Assembly: GCF_001653795.1 (NCBI RefSeq)
Contig: NZ_CP011514.1
Location: forward strand, 3,118,279 to 3,182,278
DNA: 64,000 nt
Reading direction: 5' to 3'
Origin: Mitsuaria sp. 7
GTDB lineage: Bacteria; Pseudomonadota; Gammaproteobacteria; Burkholderiales; Burkholderiaceae_C
Below, piece by piece: positions 18,103 through 30,502 of this stretch (position 1 is its first letter; every line of letters begins with the position of its first letter). The notes beneath the pieces were generated by a model that made no database searches, was not told the DNA's origin, and saw only the letters and a list, made by a program, of their open reading frames with translations. Position numbers and translations under genes: made by a program.

Positions 18103-18555
18103 TTACTCGACTTCGGCGACGACCTTCACGGTCACTTCCACCACCACGTCGGTGTGCGGAGCAACGTTGATCGGGAATTCGCCGACGGTCTTCAGCGGAC
18201 CGTTGGGCAGACGCACTTGCGACTTGACGATGGCCGTACCGGCCTTCGTCAGCGCTTCAGCGATGTCGGCGTTGGTCACGGAACCGAACAGACGGCCGTC
18301 GACGCCAGCCTTCTGCGAGATCGTCACGGTGTTGCCGTTGATCTTCTCGCCCAGGGCTTGTGCGGCGGCCAGCTTCTCGGCGGCGACCTTCTCGAGTTCG
18401 GCGCGCTTGGCTTCGAATTCCTTGATGGCCGATTCCGTGGCGCGGCGCGCCTGGCGGGTCGGGATCAGGAAGTTGCGTGCGTAACCGTCCTTGACCTTGA
18501 CGACATCGCCCAGGTTACCCAGGTTGGCCACTTTTTCCAGCAGGATGACTTGCAT
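18103..18555 (-). CDS. rplI: 50S ribosomal protein L9
   Basis: 150 residues. The start '[24 protein letters not shown]' is the canonical L9 N-terminus with the signature around 'GYARNFLIP', the long connecting helix (about 40-75) and the C-terminal domain ending '[12 protein letters not shown]'. Start 18555 is chosen on this basis, as upstream codons would run into rpsR. It is the last gene of rpsF-priB-rpsR-rplI, 11 bp after rpsR. Confidence 0.98.
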   Translation of the reverse strand: MQVILLEKVANLGNLGDVVKVKDGYARNFLIPTRQARRATESAIKEFEAKRAELEKVAAEKLAAAQALGEKINGNTVTISQKAGVDGRLFGSVTNADIAEALTKAGTAIVKSQVRLPNGPLKTVGEFPINVAPHTDVVVEVTVKVVAEVE

Positions 18556-18566
18556 GGGTGGACTCC

Positions 18567-18857
18567 TTAGACCTTGTGCTGGTCGCTGTACGGCAGCAGG
18601 GCCAGGAAGCGGGCGCGCTTGATGCACACCGACAGCTGACGCTGGAAGAAGGCGCGCGTGCCGGTCAGGCGGGCGGGCACGATCTTGCCGTTTTCACCGA
18701 CGAAGTCGCGCAGGACGTCGACGTCCTTGTAGTCGATCTGCTCAACACCGGCGACGGTGAAGCGGCAGAAACGCTTGCGACGGAACAGCAGCGATTGTTG
18801 ATTGCGCTTGGGCTTGCGGTCCTTAGAGAACCGACCTTTACCACGTGGCGGGGGCAT
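18567..18857 (-). CDS. rpsR: 30S ribosomal protein S18
   Basis: 96 residues. Basic N-terminus '[19 protein letters not shown]', then the S18 core '[20 protein letters not shown]', '[11 protein letters not shown]' and '[19 protein letters not shown]'. It pairs with S6 on the 30S platform, and the rpsF gene is in the same operon. Length is slightly above the E. coli protein because of the N-terminal extension common in Betaproteobacteria. Confidence 0.98.
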   Translation of the reverse strand: MPPPRGKGRFSKDRKPKRNQQSLLFRRKRFCRFTVAGVEQIDYKDVDVLRDFVGENGKIVPARLTGTRAFFQRQLSVCIKRARFLALLPYSDQHKV

Positions 18858-18914
18858 AGTGAACTCCTGCTATCTATCCAGATTTAAACGATCTGCGCGA
18901 CCTGTCCGTCCCGT

Positions 18915-19199
18915 TCAGTCCGCGAAGCCGGTGATGTGAAACACCGTGCCTCGCCCCTGCCGCTGTGCCGAGAGAAATCCGGTGAACACCGTCTTCTCCG
19001 TCAGGCCCAGCGCCTGGACCCGCTTCACGACTTCACCGATCGCCACCGCCTTGATCTCCATCGCGACTTTGCGCGTGGAGCCGGCTTCATCGACCATGGA
19101 CTCATGCTTGAGCATCAGGTCCAGGGCCGGGAGCCCGGCGGGGGTGTATCGGATCGCCGCGATCTCGAGGATCTGCGCCTGCAGTACCAGCCGGTTCAT
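18915..19199 (-). CDS. priB: Primosomal replication protein N (PriB)
   Basis: 94 residues, a single OB-fold related to SSB: 'MNRLVLQAQILEIAAIRYTP', 'LKHESMVDEAG' and 'GFLSAQRQGRGTVFHITGF'. PriB works with PriA and DnaT in replication restart. It is placed between rpsF and rpsR, its usual position. Sequence and position agree. Confidence 0.95.
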   Translation of the reverse strand: MNRLVLQAQILEIAAIRYTPAGLPALDLMLKHESMVDEAGSTRKVAMEIKAVAIGEVVKRVQALGLTEKTVFTGFLSAQRQGRGTVFHITGFAD

Positions 19200-19267
19200 G
19201 CGAGCGGAGAAGATCGTCGAGTCAGCGGATCAGAAATTCGGGAACGTCAGTGGCCGCGCTTGTCAGC

Positions 19268-19630
19268 TCAGGCGGACGCTTCTTGCGGGGCCTTGCGGGC
19301 TTCTTCGCGCTCGACGGCCTTCATCATCACCGACGGGTTCGTCTCGGCCTTGTCCTTGACGACGGTCAGGTGACGCAGCACGGCGTCGTTGAAGCGGAAA
19401 CCGGTCTCGATTTCAGCCAGGATTTCCTTGCTGCACTCGATGTTCAGGCACAGGTAATGCGCCTTGGCCAGTTTCTGGATCTGATAGGCCAGCTGACGAC
19501 GGCCCCAGTCTTCCACGCGATGAACCTTGCCACCACCGTTGGTGACCAGGCCCTTGTAGCGCTCCAGCATCGCCGGAACTTGTTCGCTTTGATCCGGATG
19601 GATCAGCAGAACGATTTCGTAATGACGCAT
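19268..19630 (-). CDS. rpsF: 30S ribosomal protein S6
   Basis: 120 residues. '[19 protein letters not shown]' is the S6 N-terminus, followed by '[15 protein letters not shown]', '[10 protein letters not shown]' and '[14 protein letters not shown]'. A charged, Ala-rich tail follows. It is the first gene of the operon and lies downstream of a good promoter at 19746-19774. The S6-S18 complex autoregulates this operon in other bacteria; the 115-base leader could hold such a site, though none was identified. Confidence 0.98.
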   Translation of the reverse strand: MRHYEIVLLIHPDQSEQVPAMLERYKGLVTNGGGKVHRVEDWGRRQLAYQIQKLAKAHYLCLNIECSKEILAEIETGFRFNDAVLRHLTVVKDKAETNPSVMMKAVEREEARKAPQEASA

Positions 19631-19745
19631 ACGAACTCCTTATGGATTTCGACGACCTCCGGCGCAGCTCCGAAAAGGAGACTGGCCCTTGGCCTGAAAG
19701 CCGGACCCCAGCGTCTACTCGTGGGCCCGGCAAGGGGAATCGAGC

Positions 19746-19774
19746 ATTCTAGCCCAGTTTGGGCGACCCGTCCA
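19746..19774 (-). promoter_or_regulatory. Sigma70 promoter of the rpsF operon
   Basis: On the minus strand TGGACG (19774-19769), a 17-base spacer and TAGAAT (19751-19746). Four and five of six consensus bases match. It gives a leader of about 110 bases before rpsF. Confidence 0.6.
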
Positions 19775-19791
19775 TCCGGCGTGAACTTGGC

Positions 19792-21870
19792 TCAGGGCGT
19801 GGCGCCCGTGACCCGGGCCTGCAGCGCGCGGGCCGTCGCCGACGGTGGCGGGGTCAGCAGGCTCACCACGACCAGCGCGGCGATGCCCGCCGGCAGCCCG
19901 AACAGTGCCGCCGCCATCGGCTGGATGCCCCACCACAGCTGCGGGTCGCCGCCTATGCCCAGCGCCTGGCGCAGGCCCGCATGCGCGTTCACCATGTAGT
20001 AGAGCGTCATGCCGAGTCCGGCGAGCATGCCGGCCGCCGCGCCCTGCTTGTTGGCCCGTTTCCAGAAGATGCCTGCGACCAGCGCCGGCACCAGCGTCGA
20101 GCCCGACAGCGAGAACGCCGACGACACCAGCAGCAGGATGTCCGCCGGCTTCTGCGCGGCCACCGCGGCGGCGGTGAGCGCGGTCGCCAGCAGCAGCGCC
20201 TTGGAGATGGTCACCCGCTGCGTCATCGAGGCGCGTGGATTCATGACGCGGTAGTAGACGTCGTGGGAGAGCGCGCTGGAGATCGTCAGCAACAGCCCGT
20301 CCGCCGTCGACAACGCCGCGGCCAGAGCGCCTGCGGCCACCATCGCGGAGAGCACATACGGCAGGCCTGCGAGCTCAGGCGTCATCAGCATGACGATGTC
20401 GCCACCCAGCCGCAGCTCGCCGAGCTGAAGGATGCCGTCGTGGTTGATGTCCTGGATGTTCAGCAGACTAGGATCGACGCGCATCCACTGCTTCATCCAT
20501 CCGGGGAGCTCCGCGATCGGCGAGCCGACCAGGTGATGCAGCACCTCGTGCTTGAGCATCACCGCGAGTGCCGGCGCGAACAGGTAGAGCAGCGCGATGA
20601 AGAACAGCGTCCACGCGACCGAGGTGCGCGCCTCCGCCACCGTCGGCACCGTGTAGTAGCGGGTCAGGATGTGCGGCAGCCCCGCGGTGCCCACCATCAG
20701 CACCAGGACCAGCGCCAGGAAGTTGCGCCGCGCCAGCGTGTAGGCCTCCTGCTCGGCCGACGTGCCGTCGGGATCGCCGGCGAAGGGCTGCGCATGCAGC
20801 GGCATGCCGGCGAGCGGCTCGGCGCGCTGGCGATTGGCGGCGACGGCGCGCTGCCACAGGTCGCGGGCCTCCGCCTCCGTGCGCGGCAGCGCGGCGCGCA
20901 CCTTCTCCGCCGCCTGGATCTGCGCGAGCGGCGCCTCCTCGAACTTCAACTTCGCGATCACCTGCGAGACGCGCTGACGCTCGGCATCGAGCGAGTGCGG
21001 CAGTTCGGCGATGAGATGCTCGAAGTCCTTCGCGCGCTGTTCATAGAGCCCGCGGACCTCCAGCTCCTTCGGGTCGTGCAGCAGTTGCTGCTCGCGGACG
21101 GTGATCTCGCGGATCTCGGTGCCCGCGGTGAACTGCGGCAGCGGCGAGCCCGTCTGTATCGTCGACAGCCACATCACCGGCACCACGTAGGCCACGATCA
21201 TGATGATGTACTGCGCGACCTGGGTCCACGTGACGGCCCGCATGCCGCCGAGGAAGGAACACACCAGCACGCCGCCGAGGCCGACGAACAGGCCGATCTC
21301 GAAGGTCAGTCCCGTGAGCCGCGTCGTGATCAGGCCGATCGCGTAGATCTGCGCGACGAGGTAGATGAAGGACACCAGCACCGCCGCCGCCGCGCCCATC
21401 ACACGCAGGCCGCGGCTCTCGAAGCGGGCCCCGAGAAAGTCCGGCACGGTGAAGCCGCCGAAACGGCGCAGGTACGGCGCCAGCAGCAGCGCCACGAGGC
21501 AGAAGCCCCCCGTCCATCCGAGCACGAACGCCAATCCGCCGTACCCCGCGAGGTACAAACTGCCCGCCATGCCGAGGAAACTCGCCGCGCTCATCCAGTC
21601 GGCACCCGCAGCCATGCCGTTATAGAACGCGGGGACGCGCCGGCCAGCGACGTAATACTCGACCGGATCCGTCGTCCGACTGAACACGCCAATCCCCGCG
21701 TAGATCAGCACCGTCAGCAGCAGGAACGAGAACCCCAGCCACTGCTTGGGCATCCCCATCCGCTCCAGCACGCCCAGCAGGCCCACCAGCAGCACGAAGC
21801 CGATCGTGTAGGCACCGTAGATGCGATGGAGACGGCGGCGGAAGACAGCGTCTGGCGAGGAAGTCGACAT
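19792..21870 (-). CDS. Sodium:solute symporter, VC_2705-type, with an EF-hand loop
   Basis: 692 residues with about 13 membrane helices of the SSS (acetate/proline symporter) fold: 'AGRRVPAFYNGMAAGADWMSAASFLGMAGSL', shown in part, holds the substrate region. A charged soluble insertion lies at about 250-375, as in the VC_2705 subfamily, which is near ActP. Residues 474-485 read DINHDGILQLGE, a textbook 12-residue EF-hand calcium loop (D474, N476, D478, G479, E485), in a loop between helices. Substrate is likely a small carboxylate but not determined. It stands alone between the rpsF promoter and ppsA. Confidence 0.85.
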   Translation of the reverse strand: MSTSSPDAVFRRRLHRIYGAYTIGFVLLVGLLGVLERMGMPKQWLGFSFLLLTVLIYAGIGVFSRTTDPVEYYVAGRRVPAFYNGMAAGADWMSAASFLGMAGSLYLAGYGGLAFVLGWTGGFCLVALLLAPYLRRFGGFTVPDFLGARFESRGLRVMGAAAAVLVSFIYLVAQIYAIGLITTRLTGLTFEIGLFVGLGGVLVCSFLGGMRAVTWTQVAQYIIMIVAYVVPVMWLSTIQTGSPLPQFTAGTEIREITVREQQLLHDPKELEVRGLYEQRAKDFEHLIAELPHSLDAERQRVSQVIAKLKFEEAPLAQIQAAEKVRAALPRTEAEARDLWQRAVAANRQRAEPLAGMPLHAQPFAGDPDGTSAEQEAYTLARRNFLALVLVLMVGTAGLPHILTRYYTVPTVAEARTSVAWTLFFIALLYLFAPALAVMLKHEVLHHLVGSPIAELPGWMKQWMRVDPSLLNIQDINHDGILQLGELRLGGDIVMLMTPELAGLPYVLSAMVAAGALAAALSTADGLLLTISSALSHDVYYRVMNPRASMTQRVTISKALLLATALTAAAVAAQKPADILLLVSSAFSLSGSTLVPALVAGIFWKRANKQGAAAGMLAGLGMTLYYMVNAHAGLRQALGIGGDPQLWWGIQPMAAALFGLPAGIAALVVVSLLTPPPSATARALQARVTGATP

Positions 21871-22066
21871 GGGGGCGGATCATCGCCCGCTTGCGGTGCA
21901 GGCGCATCCACAACTTCCCCCGGGGAATGCGGCGACCGCCTGCCTGCGCACGCCGGGGCGTTGGCCGCCAGGTCGCAGGGCCCTGGCGTCAAGCGCCAGA
22001 ACCCCGCGACCAGCCGTCCCCAACCACTGCCGTCCTTCATCGGTTTTGCCACCGAGGACGGCAATG

Positions 22067-22090
22067 GAAAACGGCCCCGAAGGGCCGTTG
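22067..22090 (-). terminator. Rho-independent terminator of ppsA
   Basis: AACGGCCC (22071-22078), loop CGAA, GGGCCGTT (22083-22090): an 8-bp stem followed on the minus strand by TTTTCC. It starts 23 bp after the ppsA stop. Confidence 0.8.
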
Positions 22091-22112
22091 GTGTGGTGGC
22101 GTGCGGAGAGGC

Positions 22113-24524
<2,412 letters not shown>

Positions 24525-24868
24525 GGGAAAACTCCGTGATGTTGAGAAACCGGGGCTCCCCGCGCACTCCCGAGCAGGCCGATCGCATCGGCGGCTTCGA
24601 GGGAGACAGGCATGACGCGGCGCACGACAGGTGTTGTCGATTCTTGTGGGCGGCGCGAAGCAGCGTTCATGCGGCGTTCAATGCGATGGGCAGGGGCAAG
24701 TTGCGGACGATTCTAGTGGGTCGCCGATCTATGATGTAAGCCCCCGTTCGGGGCTGGGCCGAGGCGGAACAACGGCCGAACTTCCCCCTTCGGCATGCGG
24801 CATGCCCGATCCGGCGAAGGCTCGCGCACCCCGCCCGGTCCGGTTCCGGCACGACTCAAAGGCCCTCC
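24525..24868. other. Divergent ppsA/ppsR intergenic region (344 bp)
   Basis: No gene is seen. A -10-like TATGAT lies at 24730-24735 on the plus strand and TAGAAT at 24715-24710 on the minus strand, both without a convincing -35. A small hairpin AGCCCC/GGGGCT (24739-24755) would lie in the ppsR leader. These are candidate start regions for the two divergent transcripts only. Confidence 0.4.
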
Positions 24869-25690
24869 ATGTCCCAGCACACCGTCTTCTTCGTCTCGGA
24901 TGGCACCGGCATCACCGCCGAAACCTTCGGCAACTCCATCCTGGCGCAGTTCCCGGTGAAGGCCCGTCACGTGCGCCGCCCCTTCATCGACAGCGGCGAG
25001 AAGGCCCGCCAGCTGGTCCAGGAGATCAACGAGACCGGCGAACGCGAAGGCGTGCGCCCCATCGTGTTCGCGACGCTGGTGAACCGCGAGGTGCTCAACG
25101 TGGTGCGCCAGGAGTGTCAAGGCCTCGTGATGGACATGTTCGGCACCTTCATCGCGCCGCTGGAGGACGAGTTCCGGATCAAGTCCAGCCACCGCGTCGG
25201 CCGTTTCTCCGACGTCGCCAAGAGCCAGGAGTACCACGACCGGATCGAGGCGATCAACTTCTCGCTGGCGCACGACGACGGCCAGTCCGCGCGCAACCTC
25301 GACTCGGCGGACGTGATCCTCGTGGGGGTCAGTCGTTGCGGCAAGACGCCGACCTCGCTGTACCTGGCGATGCAGCACGGCATCAAGGCCGCCAACTACC
25401 CGCTGATCCCCGAGGACTTCGATCGCGGCCACCTGCCCTCGCTGCTGATCCCGCACAAGAAGAAATGCTTCGGGCTGACGATCGATCCGGAGCGCCTGGC
25501 GCAGGTCCGCAACGAGCGCCGCCCGGGCAGCAAGTACGCCGACCTCATGAACTGCCACTACGAGGTGCGCGAGGCCGAGACGATGATGAAGAAGGCCGGC
25601 ATCAACTGGCTGTCGTCGACGCACAAGTCGATCGAGGAAATCGCGACCACCATCCTGCGCGACATCCGACCCGACCGCCTGATGTACTGA
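24869..25690 (+). CDS. ppsR: PEP synthase regulatory protein (bifunctional kinase/pyrophosphorylase)
   Basis: 273 residues, DUF299 family. 'VFFVSDGTGITAETFG' opens the protein, and the P-loop-like 'GVSRCGKTPTSLYLA' (153 onward) and 'PHKKKCFGLTIDPERL' are the family hallmarks. PSRP inactivates PEP synthase by ADP-dependent phosphorylation of a Thr next to the catalytic His and reactivates it by Pi-dependent dephosphorylation. Being divergent from ppsA confirms the partner. Confidence 0.95.
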   Translation: MSQHTVFFVSDGTGITAETFGNSILAQFPVKARHVRRPFIDSGEKARQLVQEINETGEREGVRPIVFATLVNREVLNVVRQECQGLVMDMFGTFIAPLEDEFRIKSSHRVGRFSDVAKSQEYHDRIEAINFSLAHDDGQSARNLDSADVILVGVSRCGKTPTSLYLAMQHGIKAANYPLIPEDFDRGHLPSLLIPHKKKCFGLTIDPERLAQVRNERRPGSKYADLMNCHYEVREAETMMKKAGINWLSSTHKSIEEIATTILRDIRPDRLMY

Positions 25691-25705
25691 GCCCCTCCGC
25701 GACCG

Positions 25706-26596
25706 ATGCCAGCAAGCGCGCTCGCCCTGGTCGTCGCGGCCGCGCTGATCCACGCGCTGTGGAACTTCGCGGCCAAGAAGGCGCAGGGCAACCATCACTT
25801 CTCCTGCATGACCGCGCTGGGCATCAGCCTGCTGTGGCTGCCCGCGGCGCTCATCGCCGGCTTCGACGAGCTGCCCGACTGGCGCTGGCAGGCCTGGACC
25901 GCGACGATCGCCAGCGCCGTCGTGCACCTGGCCTACTTCAACGCGCTGCTCGCCGGCTATCGCGCCGCGGACATGACGGTGGTCTATCCGGTCGCGCGCG
26001 GCAGTGGACCGCTGCTGTCGTCGCTGGTCGCGGTGGTGCTGCTGGGGGAGCACCTCGGCGTGGGCGGCGGGCTCGGTCTTGCGGGCGTGGTCGGCGGGAT
26101 CCTGCTGATGGCGGCGGGACCGACCTTCTTCGCCAAGGGCGCGAACCGCGATCCCGAACTGCATCGCAAGCGCAAGCTGGGCATCGCCTGGGGCGCGCTG
26201 ACCGGCGCCACGATCGCGACCTACAGCGTGATCGACGGCTATGCGGTGAAGGTGCTGGCCCTGTCGCCCATCCTCTACGAGTACTTCTGCAATGCGCTGC
26301 GCCTGCCCATGATCCTGCCGGCGGTGCTGCGCGACCGCACCGGGTTCGCGACCGCACTGCGCCGGCAGTGGAAACACGCGCTGGTCGTCATCGTCGGTGC
26401 GCCGACGGCCTACATCCTGGTGCTGTACGCGATGAAGCTGGCGCCGCTCTCGCGCGTCGCGCCGGCGCGGGAACTGTCGATGCTGTTCGCCGCGCTGATC
26501 GGCGGTCAGTTGCTCGGTGAAGGCGAGCGCGGATGGCGCATCGCGGGCGCGGTGTTCATTGCGCTGGGGGTCGCGGCGCTTGCGATGGCGAAGTGA
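25706..26596 (+). CDS. EamA/DMT family transporter
   Basis: 296 residues, ten hydrophobic helices in two EamA repeats (about 1-140 and 155-296). The first runs from 'ALALVVAAALIHALWNFAAK' to 'GLAGVVGGILLMAAG', the second ends in 'AGAVFIALGVAALAMAK'. Conserved 'VYPVARGSGPLLSSL' and 'LAPLSRVAPARELSML' mark the two halves. DMT proteins export or import small metabolites; substrate unknown. The start is 15 bp after the ppsR stop, so the two may share a transcript. Confidence 0.85.
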   Translation: MPASALALVVAAALIHALWNFAAKKAQGNHHFSCMTALGISLLWLPAALIAGFDELPDWRWQAWTATIASAVVHLAYFNALLAGYRAADMTVVYPVARGSGPLLSSLVAVVLLGEHLGVGGGLGLAGVVGGILLMAAGPTFFAKGANRDPELHRKRKLGIAWGALTGATIATYSVIDGYAVKVLALSPILYEYFCNALRLPMILPAVLRDRTGFATALRRQWKHALVVIVGAPTAYILVLYAMKLAPLSRVAPARELSMLFAALIGGQLLGEGERGWRIAGAVFIALGVAALAMAK

Positions 26597-26642
26597 TCCG
26601 CGGCTGACGCGCCGGACGCATCAAACACCTAGTCAGACCCAC

Positions 26643-27416
26643 TCAGACCAGCCTGCGTCGCGTCGATTCGTAGAGGCAGATCGAGGCGGCGCTCGCCACG
26701 TTGAGCGACTCCTCGCCGCCCGGCTGAGGAATGCCGACACGCAACGCGCAGCGCTGCATCAGGGCCTCGGCAACGCCCTGCCCTTCGTGGCCCATGACCC
26801 AGGCGCAGGGATTCGGGAGATCGGCTTCGTGCAGCAGCGCATCGGCATGCGAGCTCGTCGCCAGCAGCGGGACCTTCAGCGCGTCGAGGTCCTCGACGCT
26901 GAGTCCTTCCACCAGATTCAAGCCGAAGTGCGCGCCCATGCCGGCGCGCAGCACCTTCGGCGACCACAGCGCCGCGGTGCCCTTCAGCGCCAGCACCTGC
27001 CGGAAGCCCAGCGCCCCTGCGCTGCGCAGGATCGTGCCGACATTGCCCGCATCCTGCAGGCGGTCCAGCACGACGGAATCGGCGTTCGCTTCGATGCGAG
27101 GCTGCGTCGGCAGCGCCAGCTCGAAGCCGATCTGCGCCGGCGACTCCAGACCGGACACGGTCTTGAACAGCTCCGGTGAAACGACCAGCACCTTGGGCGC
27201 GACGTCGGCCAGCGCATGCAGCGCTTCATCCGCCGCGGCCACGTCGGTGATCAGCGCCAGCGACGGCTTCACGCCGCGTTGCACCGCCGCGCGCACGAGG
27301 TGATCGCCTTCCAGCCAGACGCCGCCCAGCTTGCGATAGGCACCGCCGTCCTGCGCCAGTTTGCGCAGGCGCTGCAGGTTCGCGTTGTCACGCGCGGTGA
27401 TGGACAACCAGCTCAT
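26643..27416 (-). CDS. SpoU/TrmH family RNA 2'-O-methyltransferase
   Basis: 257 residues. Substrate-binding N-terminal domain (about 1-105) with '[18 protein letters not shown]', then the SPOUT knot domain with motif 1 '[21 protein letters not shown]', given here in part, motif 2 'VMGHEGQGV' and motif 3 '[17 protein letters not shown]'. The knot binds SAM and the Arg/Glu/Asn residues carry out ribose methylation. The RNA target (23S rRNA or tRNA) cannot be assigned. Its ATG overlaps the rnhB stop by 4 bases. Confidence 0.9.
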   Translation of the reverse strand: MSWLSITARDNANLQRLRKLAQDGGAYRKLGGVWLEGDHLVRAAVQRGVKPSLALITDVAAADEALHALADVAPKVLVVSPELFKTVSGLESPAQIGFELALPTQPRIEANADSVVLDRLQDAGNVGTILRSAGALGFRQVLALKGTAALWSPKVLRAGMGAHFGLNLVEGLSVEDLDALKVPLLATSSHADALLHEADLPNPCAWVMGHEGQGVAEALMQRCALRVGIPQPGGEESLNVASAASICLYESTRRRLV

Positions 27417-28057
27417 GCGATGCGTGCTTCAGAAAGATCCAGCGTGCGCACCGGCGCGAAGCTCTGGCGATGCCAGGCGGTCGCGCCGTGCACGCGCAGC
27501 GCGTCCAGGTGCTCGCGCGTGCCGTAGCCCTTGTGGTTGTCGAAGCCGTACTCCGGATGCTGCGCATGCATCTGCAGGCAGAAGCGGTCGCGGTGCACCT
27601 TGGCCAGGATGGACGCGGCGGAGATCGCCGGCACCAGCGCATCGCCCTTGACGATGGCCTCGGCGGGGATGCGCAGCACCGGCAGCCGGTTGCCGTCGAC
27701 CTGCACGTGCGCGGGCTTGAGCCGCAGGCCCTCGACCGCACGGCGCATCGCCAGCATCGTCGCCTGCAGGATGTTGATGCGGTCGATCTCCTCGACCGTG
27801 GCCTCCGCGATGCAGAAGCACAGCGCCTTGGCGCGGATCTCGTCGAAGAGCTGCTCGCGCTTCTTCTCGCTGAGCACCTTCGAATCGTTCAGCCCCTTGA
27901 TCGGGTTCTGGTCGTCGAGGATCACCGCCGCCGCGACCACGGGTCCCGCCAGCGGGCCGCGGCCCGCTTCGTCCACACCGCACAGCAGACCCTCGCGGAC
28001 CCATTCGAGGCCCAGTTGCGTCGGAAGCTCAGGCGCCGAGGATTTTCGCGATCGCAT
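27413..28057 (-). CDS. rnhB: Ribonuclease HII
   Basis: 214 residues. Active-site motif '[19 protein letters not shown]' with D29-E30, the second acidic residue region 'VDGNRLP', and '[12 protein letters not shown]' all fit RNase HII, which cuts at ribonucleotides in DNA duplexes. It overlaps the lpxB 3' end by 29 bases if the first ATG (28057) is used; no later Met lies before the catalytic motif. Part of the lpx-rnhB transcript. Confidence 0.96.
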   Translation of the reverse strand: MRSRKSSAPELPTQLGLEWVREGLLCGVDEAGRGPLAGPVVAAAVILDDQNPIKGLNDSKVLSEKKREQLFDEIRAKALCFCIAEATVEEIDRINILQATMLAMRRAVEGLRLKPAHVQVDGNRLPVLRIPAEAIVKGDALVPAISAASILAKVHRDRFCLQMHAQHPEYGFDNHKGYGTREHLDALRVHGATAWHRQSFAPVRTLDLSEARIA

Positions 28058-29174
28058 CGCCGGCCCTTTGCGCGGTGTTGCAGCGCAGCTGTTGGTGGAT
28101 CTCGAGGAAGCGCTCGCGCAGCCGCTCCCGACGCGGCGCGTCGTCCAGCCACGCCAGGCCCTCGCGGGCGATGCGCTCGCCGGTGCACTCGTCCTGCAGG
28201 CACTCGGGCACCAGCGTCTCGCGCGCCAGCACGTTCGGCAGCCCGACCCACGGCAGCAGCGCCTTGCCCTTCATCCGCCACGCGTTGAACCAGTGCAGCT
28301 TGTAGGCGATCACCATGGGCCGCTTCAGCAGCGCCGCTTCCAGCGTCGCGGTGCCGCTCGCGACCAGCGTCAGGTCGCAGGCGGCCAGCGCGTCCTGCGC
28401 GCGGCCGTCGACCAGGGTCATCGGCAGGCCCTGGCCGTGCTGCGCCATCAGCGCCTCGACCATGGGCCGCAGCCCCGGCGCGATCGGGATGACGAAACGC
28501 AGCGCGGGCCGGGCCTGATGCATGCGCCGCGCCGCGTCGAGCAGCGGCGGGCCGATGTAGTCCAGTTCGCTGCGACGGCTGCCGGGCAGGATCGCCACGA
28601 TCGTGTCGTGCTCCCCGAAGCCCAGGTCGCGTCGCGCGTCCTCGCGCGGCGGCTCGAACGGGATCTGGTCGGCCAGCGGGTGGCCGACGTAGGTCGACGG
28701 GATGCCCGCCTTTTCCAGGATCGCGGGCTCGAACGGGAACAGGCACAGCACGTGGTCCGCGCTGCGCTTGATCGTCTGCACGCGCTCCGGGCGCCAGGCC
28801 CAGATCGACGGGCAGACGAAGTGGACCGTCTTGATGCCGGACTCGCGCAGGCGCTGTTCCAGGCCGAAGTTGAAGTCGGGCGCGTCGACGCCGACGAAGA
28901 TCGACGGCCGCTCGGCGATCAGGCGGTCTCCGAGTTGCCGGCGGATCGCGAGCAGCTCGCGGATGTTCTTGATCGCGTCCCAGTAGCCGAAGATCGACAG
29001 CTTGTGGCTGGGCCACCAGGCGTCGAAGCCCTGCACCTGCATCTTCGGGCCGCCGATGCCGGCCGAGCTCAGCTCAGGCCAGCGCGCCTTCAGGCCCTGC
29101 AGCAGCAGGCTGGCGAGCAGATCTCCGGAGGCCTCGCCGGCCACCAGGCCCAGTCGAGGATCCGTGGAACTCAT
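28029..29174 (-). CDS. lpxB: Lipid-A-disaccharide synthase
   Basis: 381 residues. '[19 protein letters not shown]' opens the GT-B fold, with '[15 protein letters not shown]' and 'LPGSRRSEL' and C-terminal '[21 protein letters not shown]' binding the UDP donor. It joins UDP-2,3-diacylglucosamine and lipid X at the inner membrane. It follows lpxA by 18 bp in the lpx operon. Confidence 0.97.
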   Translation of the reverse strand: MSSTDPRLGLVAGEASGDLLASLLLQGLKARWPELSSAGIGGPKMQVQGFDAWWPSHKLSIFGYWDAIKNIRELLAIRRQLGDRLIAERPSIFVGVDAPDFNFGLEQRLRESGIKTVHFVCPSIWAWRPERVQTIKRSADHVLCLFPFEPAILEKAGIPSTYVGHPLADQIPFEPPREDARRDLGFGEHDTIVAILPGSRRSELDYIGPPLLDAARRMHQARPALRFVIPIAPGLRPMVEALMAQHGQGLPMTLVDGRAQDALAACDLTLVASGTATLEAALLKRPMVIAYKLHWFNAWRMKGKALLPWVGLPNVLARETLVPECLQDECTGERIAREGLAWLDDAPRRERLRERFLEIHQQLRCNTAQRAGDAIAKILGA

Positions 29175-29192
29175 GTCGGTCGTCCGGGGCTG

Positions 29193-29984
29193 TCAGCGGA
29201 CCAGGCCGCGCTTGGCGCCCGCCAGGAAGTCCAGCATCGCCTGGATGTCGCGCATCGACTCGGCGTCCTGGCCCTGCTTGAGCGCCTCGATGTTCGCGAC
29301 GGACTGTTCCAGCGTCGTGCCGTCGCGGAACAGCAGCTTGTGGATCTGGCGGATCACGCCGATGCGGTCGTTGCTGAAGCCGCGGCGACGCAGGCCGGTC
29401 AGGTTGACCGCGCGCACTTCCAGCGGGTTGCCGTCGACCGTCATGTAGGGCGCGACGTCCTGCGCCACATGGCCCTGGAAACCGATCATCGCGTGCGCGC
29501 CGACGTGCACGAACTGATGCACGCCCGTGAGGCCGCCGATGGTCGCCCAGTCGCCGACATGCACGTGGCCGGCCAGCGTCGCGTTGTTGGCCAGCACGCA
29601 GTGGTCGCCGACGATCACGTCATGCGCCAGGTGCACGTAGGCCATGATCCAGTTGTCGGAGCCGACGCGCGTGACGCCCTGCTCCTTGAACGTGCCGGTG
29701 TTGAAGGTGCAGAACTCGCGGATCGTGTTGCGGTCGCCGATGACCAGCTCCGTCACCTCGCCGCCATGGCTCATGTCCTGCGGCATCGCGCCGATGGACG
29801 CGAACTGGAAGATGGCGTTGTCGCGACCGATGGTGGTCCGGCCTTCGATCACCGTGTGCGGACCGACGCGCGTGCCGGCGCCGATGCGCACCTCGGGGCC
29901 GATCACCGCGTACGGGCCGACCTGGACGGTGTCGTCGAGCTGGGCCTGCGGGTCGATGATCGCGGTGGGATGGATACGGGCCAT
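29193..29984 (-). CDS. lpxA: UDP-N-acetylglucosamine acyltransferase
   Basis: 263 residues. Left-handed beta-helix hexapeptide repeats from about 8 to 190, for example '[17 protein letters not shown]' and '[18 protein letters not shown]'. Catalytic His121 is in '[11 protein letters not shown]'. C-terminal helical domain to 263. First step of lipid A synthesis. It follows fabZ in the same direction with a 62-bp gap. Confidence 0.97.
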   Translation of the reverse strand: MARIHPTAIIDPQAQLDDTVQVGPYAVIGPEVRIGAGTRVGPHTVIEGRTTIGRDNAIFQFASIGAMPQDMSHGGEVTELVIGDRNTIREFCTFNTGTFKEQGVTRVGSDNWIMAYVHLAHDVIVGDHCVLANNATLAGHVHVGDWATIGGLTGVHQFVHVGAHAMIGFQGHVAQDVAPYMTVDGNPLEVRAVNLTGLRRRGFSNDRIGVIRQIHKLLFRDGTTLEQSVANIEALKQGQDAESMRDIQAMLDFLAGAKRGLVR

Positions 29985-30046
29985 GGGCGTCCGGATTCAG
30001 CGTCTGTTCAGCAGGGGAGTCGGAGGGCGGGGCGCCAGTGCCTGCC

Positions 30047-30502
30047 TCAGCAGTCGAGCTTGCGCATGGTGCACATCAGGCCGGCCTCGGCCACGATGTC
30101 CGTCCCCACGAAGGCCTTGGCGCCGAACTTGTAGATGCCGGCCTTGGCGCGGTCCAGCGTGACCTCGAGGATCAGCTGGTCGCCCGGCTCGACCGGACGC
30201 TTGAAGCGCGCGTTGTCGATGCCGGCGAAGTAGACGACGTGGTTCTCGTCCAGCGTGAAGTTGTAGCTCTCGACCGCCAGCAGCGTGGCGGCCTGCGCCA
30301 GCGCTTCGAGGATCAGCACGCCCGGCATCACCGGACGGTGCGGGAAGTGACCGTTGAAGAACGGCTCGTTGATGCTGACGTTCTTGATCGCGCGGATGCG
30401 CACGCCCTTCTCCACTTCCAGGACGCGGTCGACCAGCAGGATGGGGTAACGGTGCGGCAGCTTCTCGAGGATGCCGTGGATGTCGATGCGGGTCTCAGTC
30501 AT
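30047..30502 (-). CDS. fabZ: (3R)-hydroxyacyl-ACP dehydratase FabZ
   Basis: 151 residues. Hot-dog fold with active-site His52 in '[10 protein letters not shown]' and Glu66 in 'LEALAQ'. '[19 protein letters not shown]' is the family N-terminus. It dehydrates 3-hydroxyacyl-ACP in fatty acid elongation and shares substrate with lpxA/lpxD, hence their clustering. Its ATG overlaps the lpxD stop by 4 bases. Confidence 0.97.
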   Translation of the reverse strand: MTETRIDIHGILEKLPHRYPILLVDRVLEVEKGVRIRAIKNVSINEPFFNGHFPHRPVMPGVLILEALAQAATLLAVESYNFTLDENHVVYFAGIDNARFKRPVEPGDQLILEVTLDRAKAGIYKFGAKAFVGTDIVAEAGLMCTMRKLDC

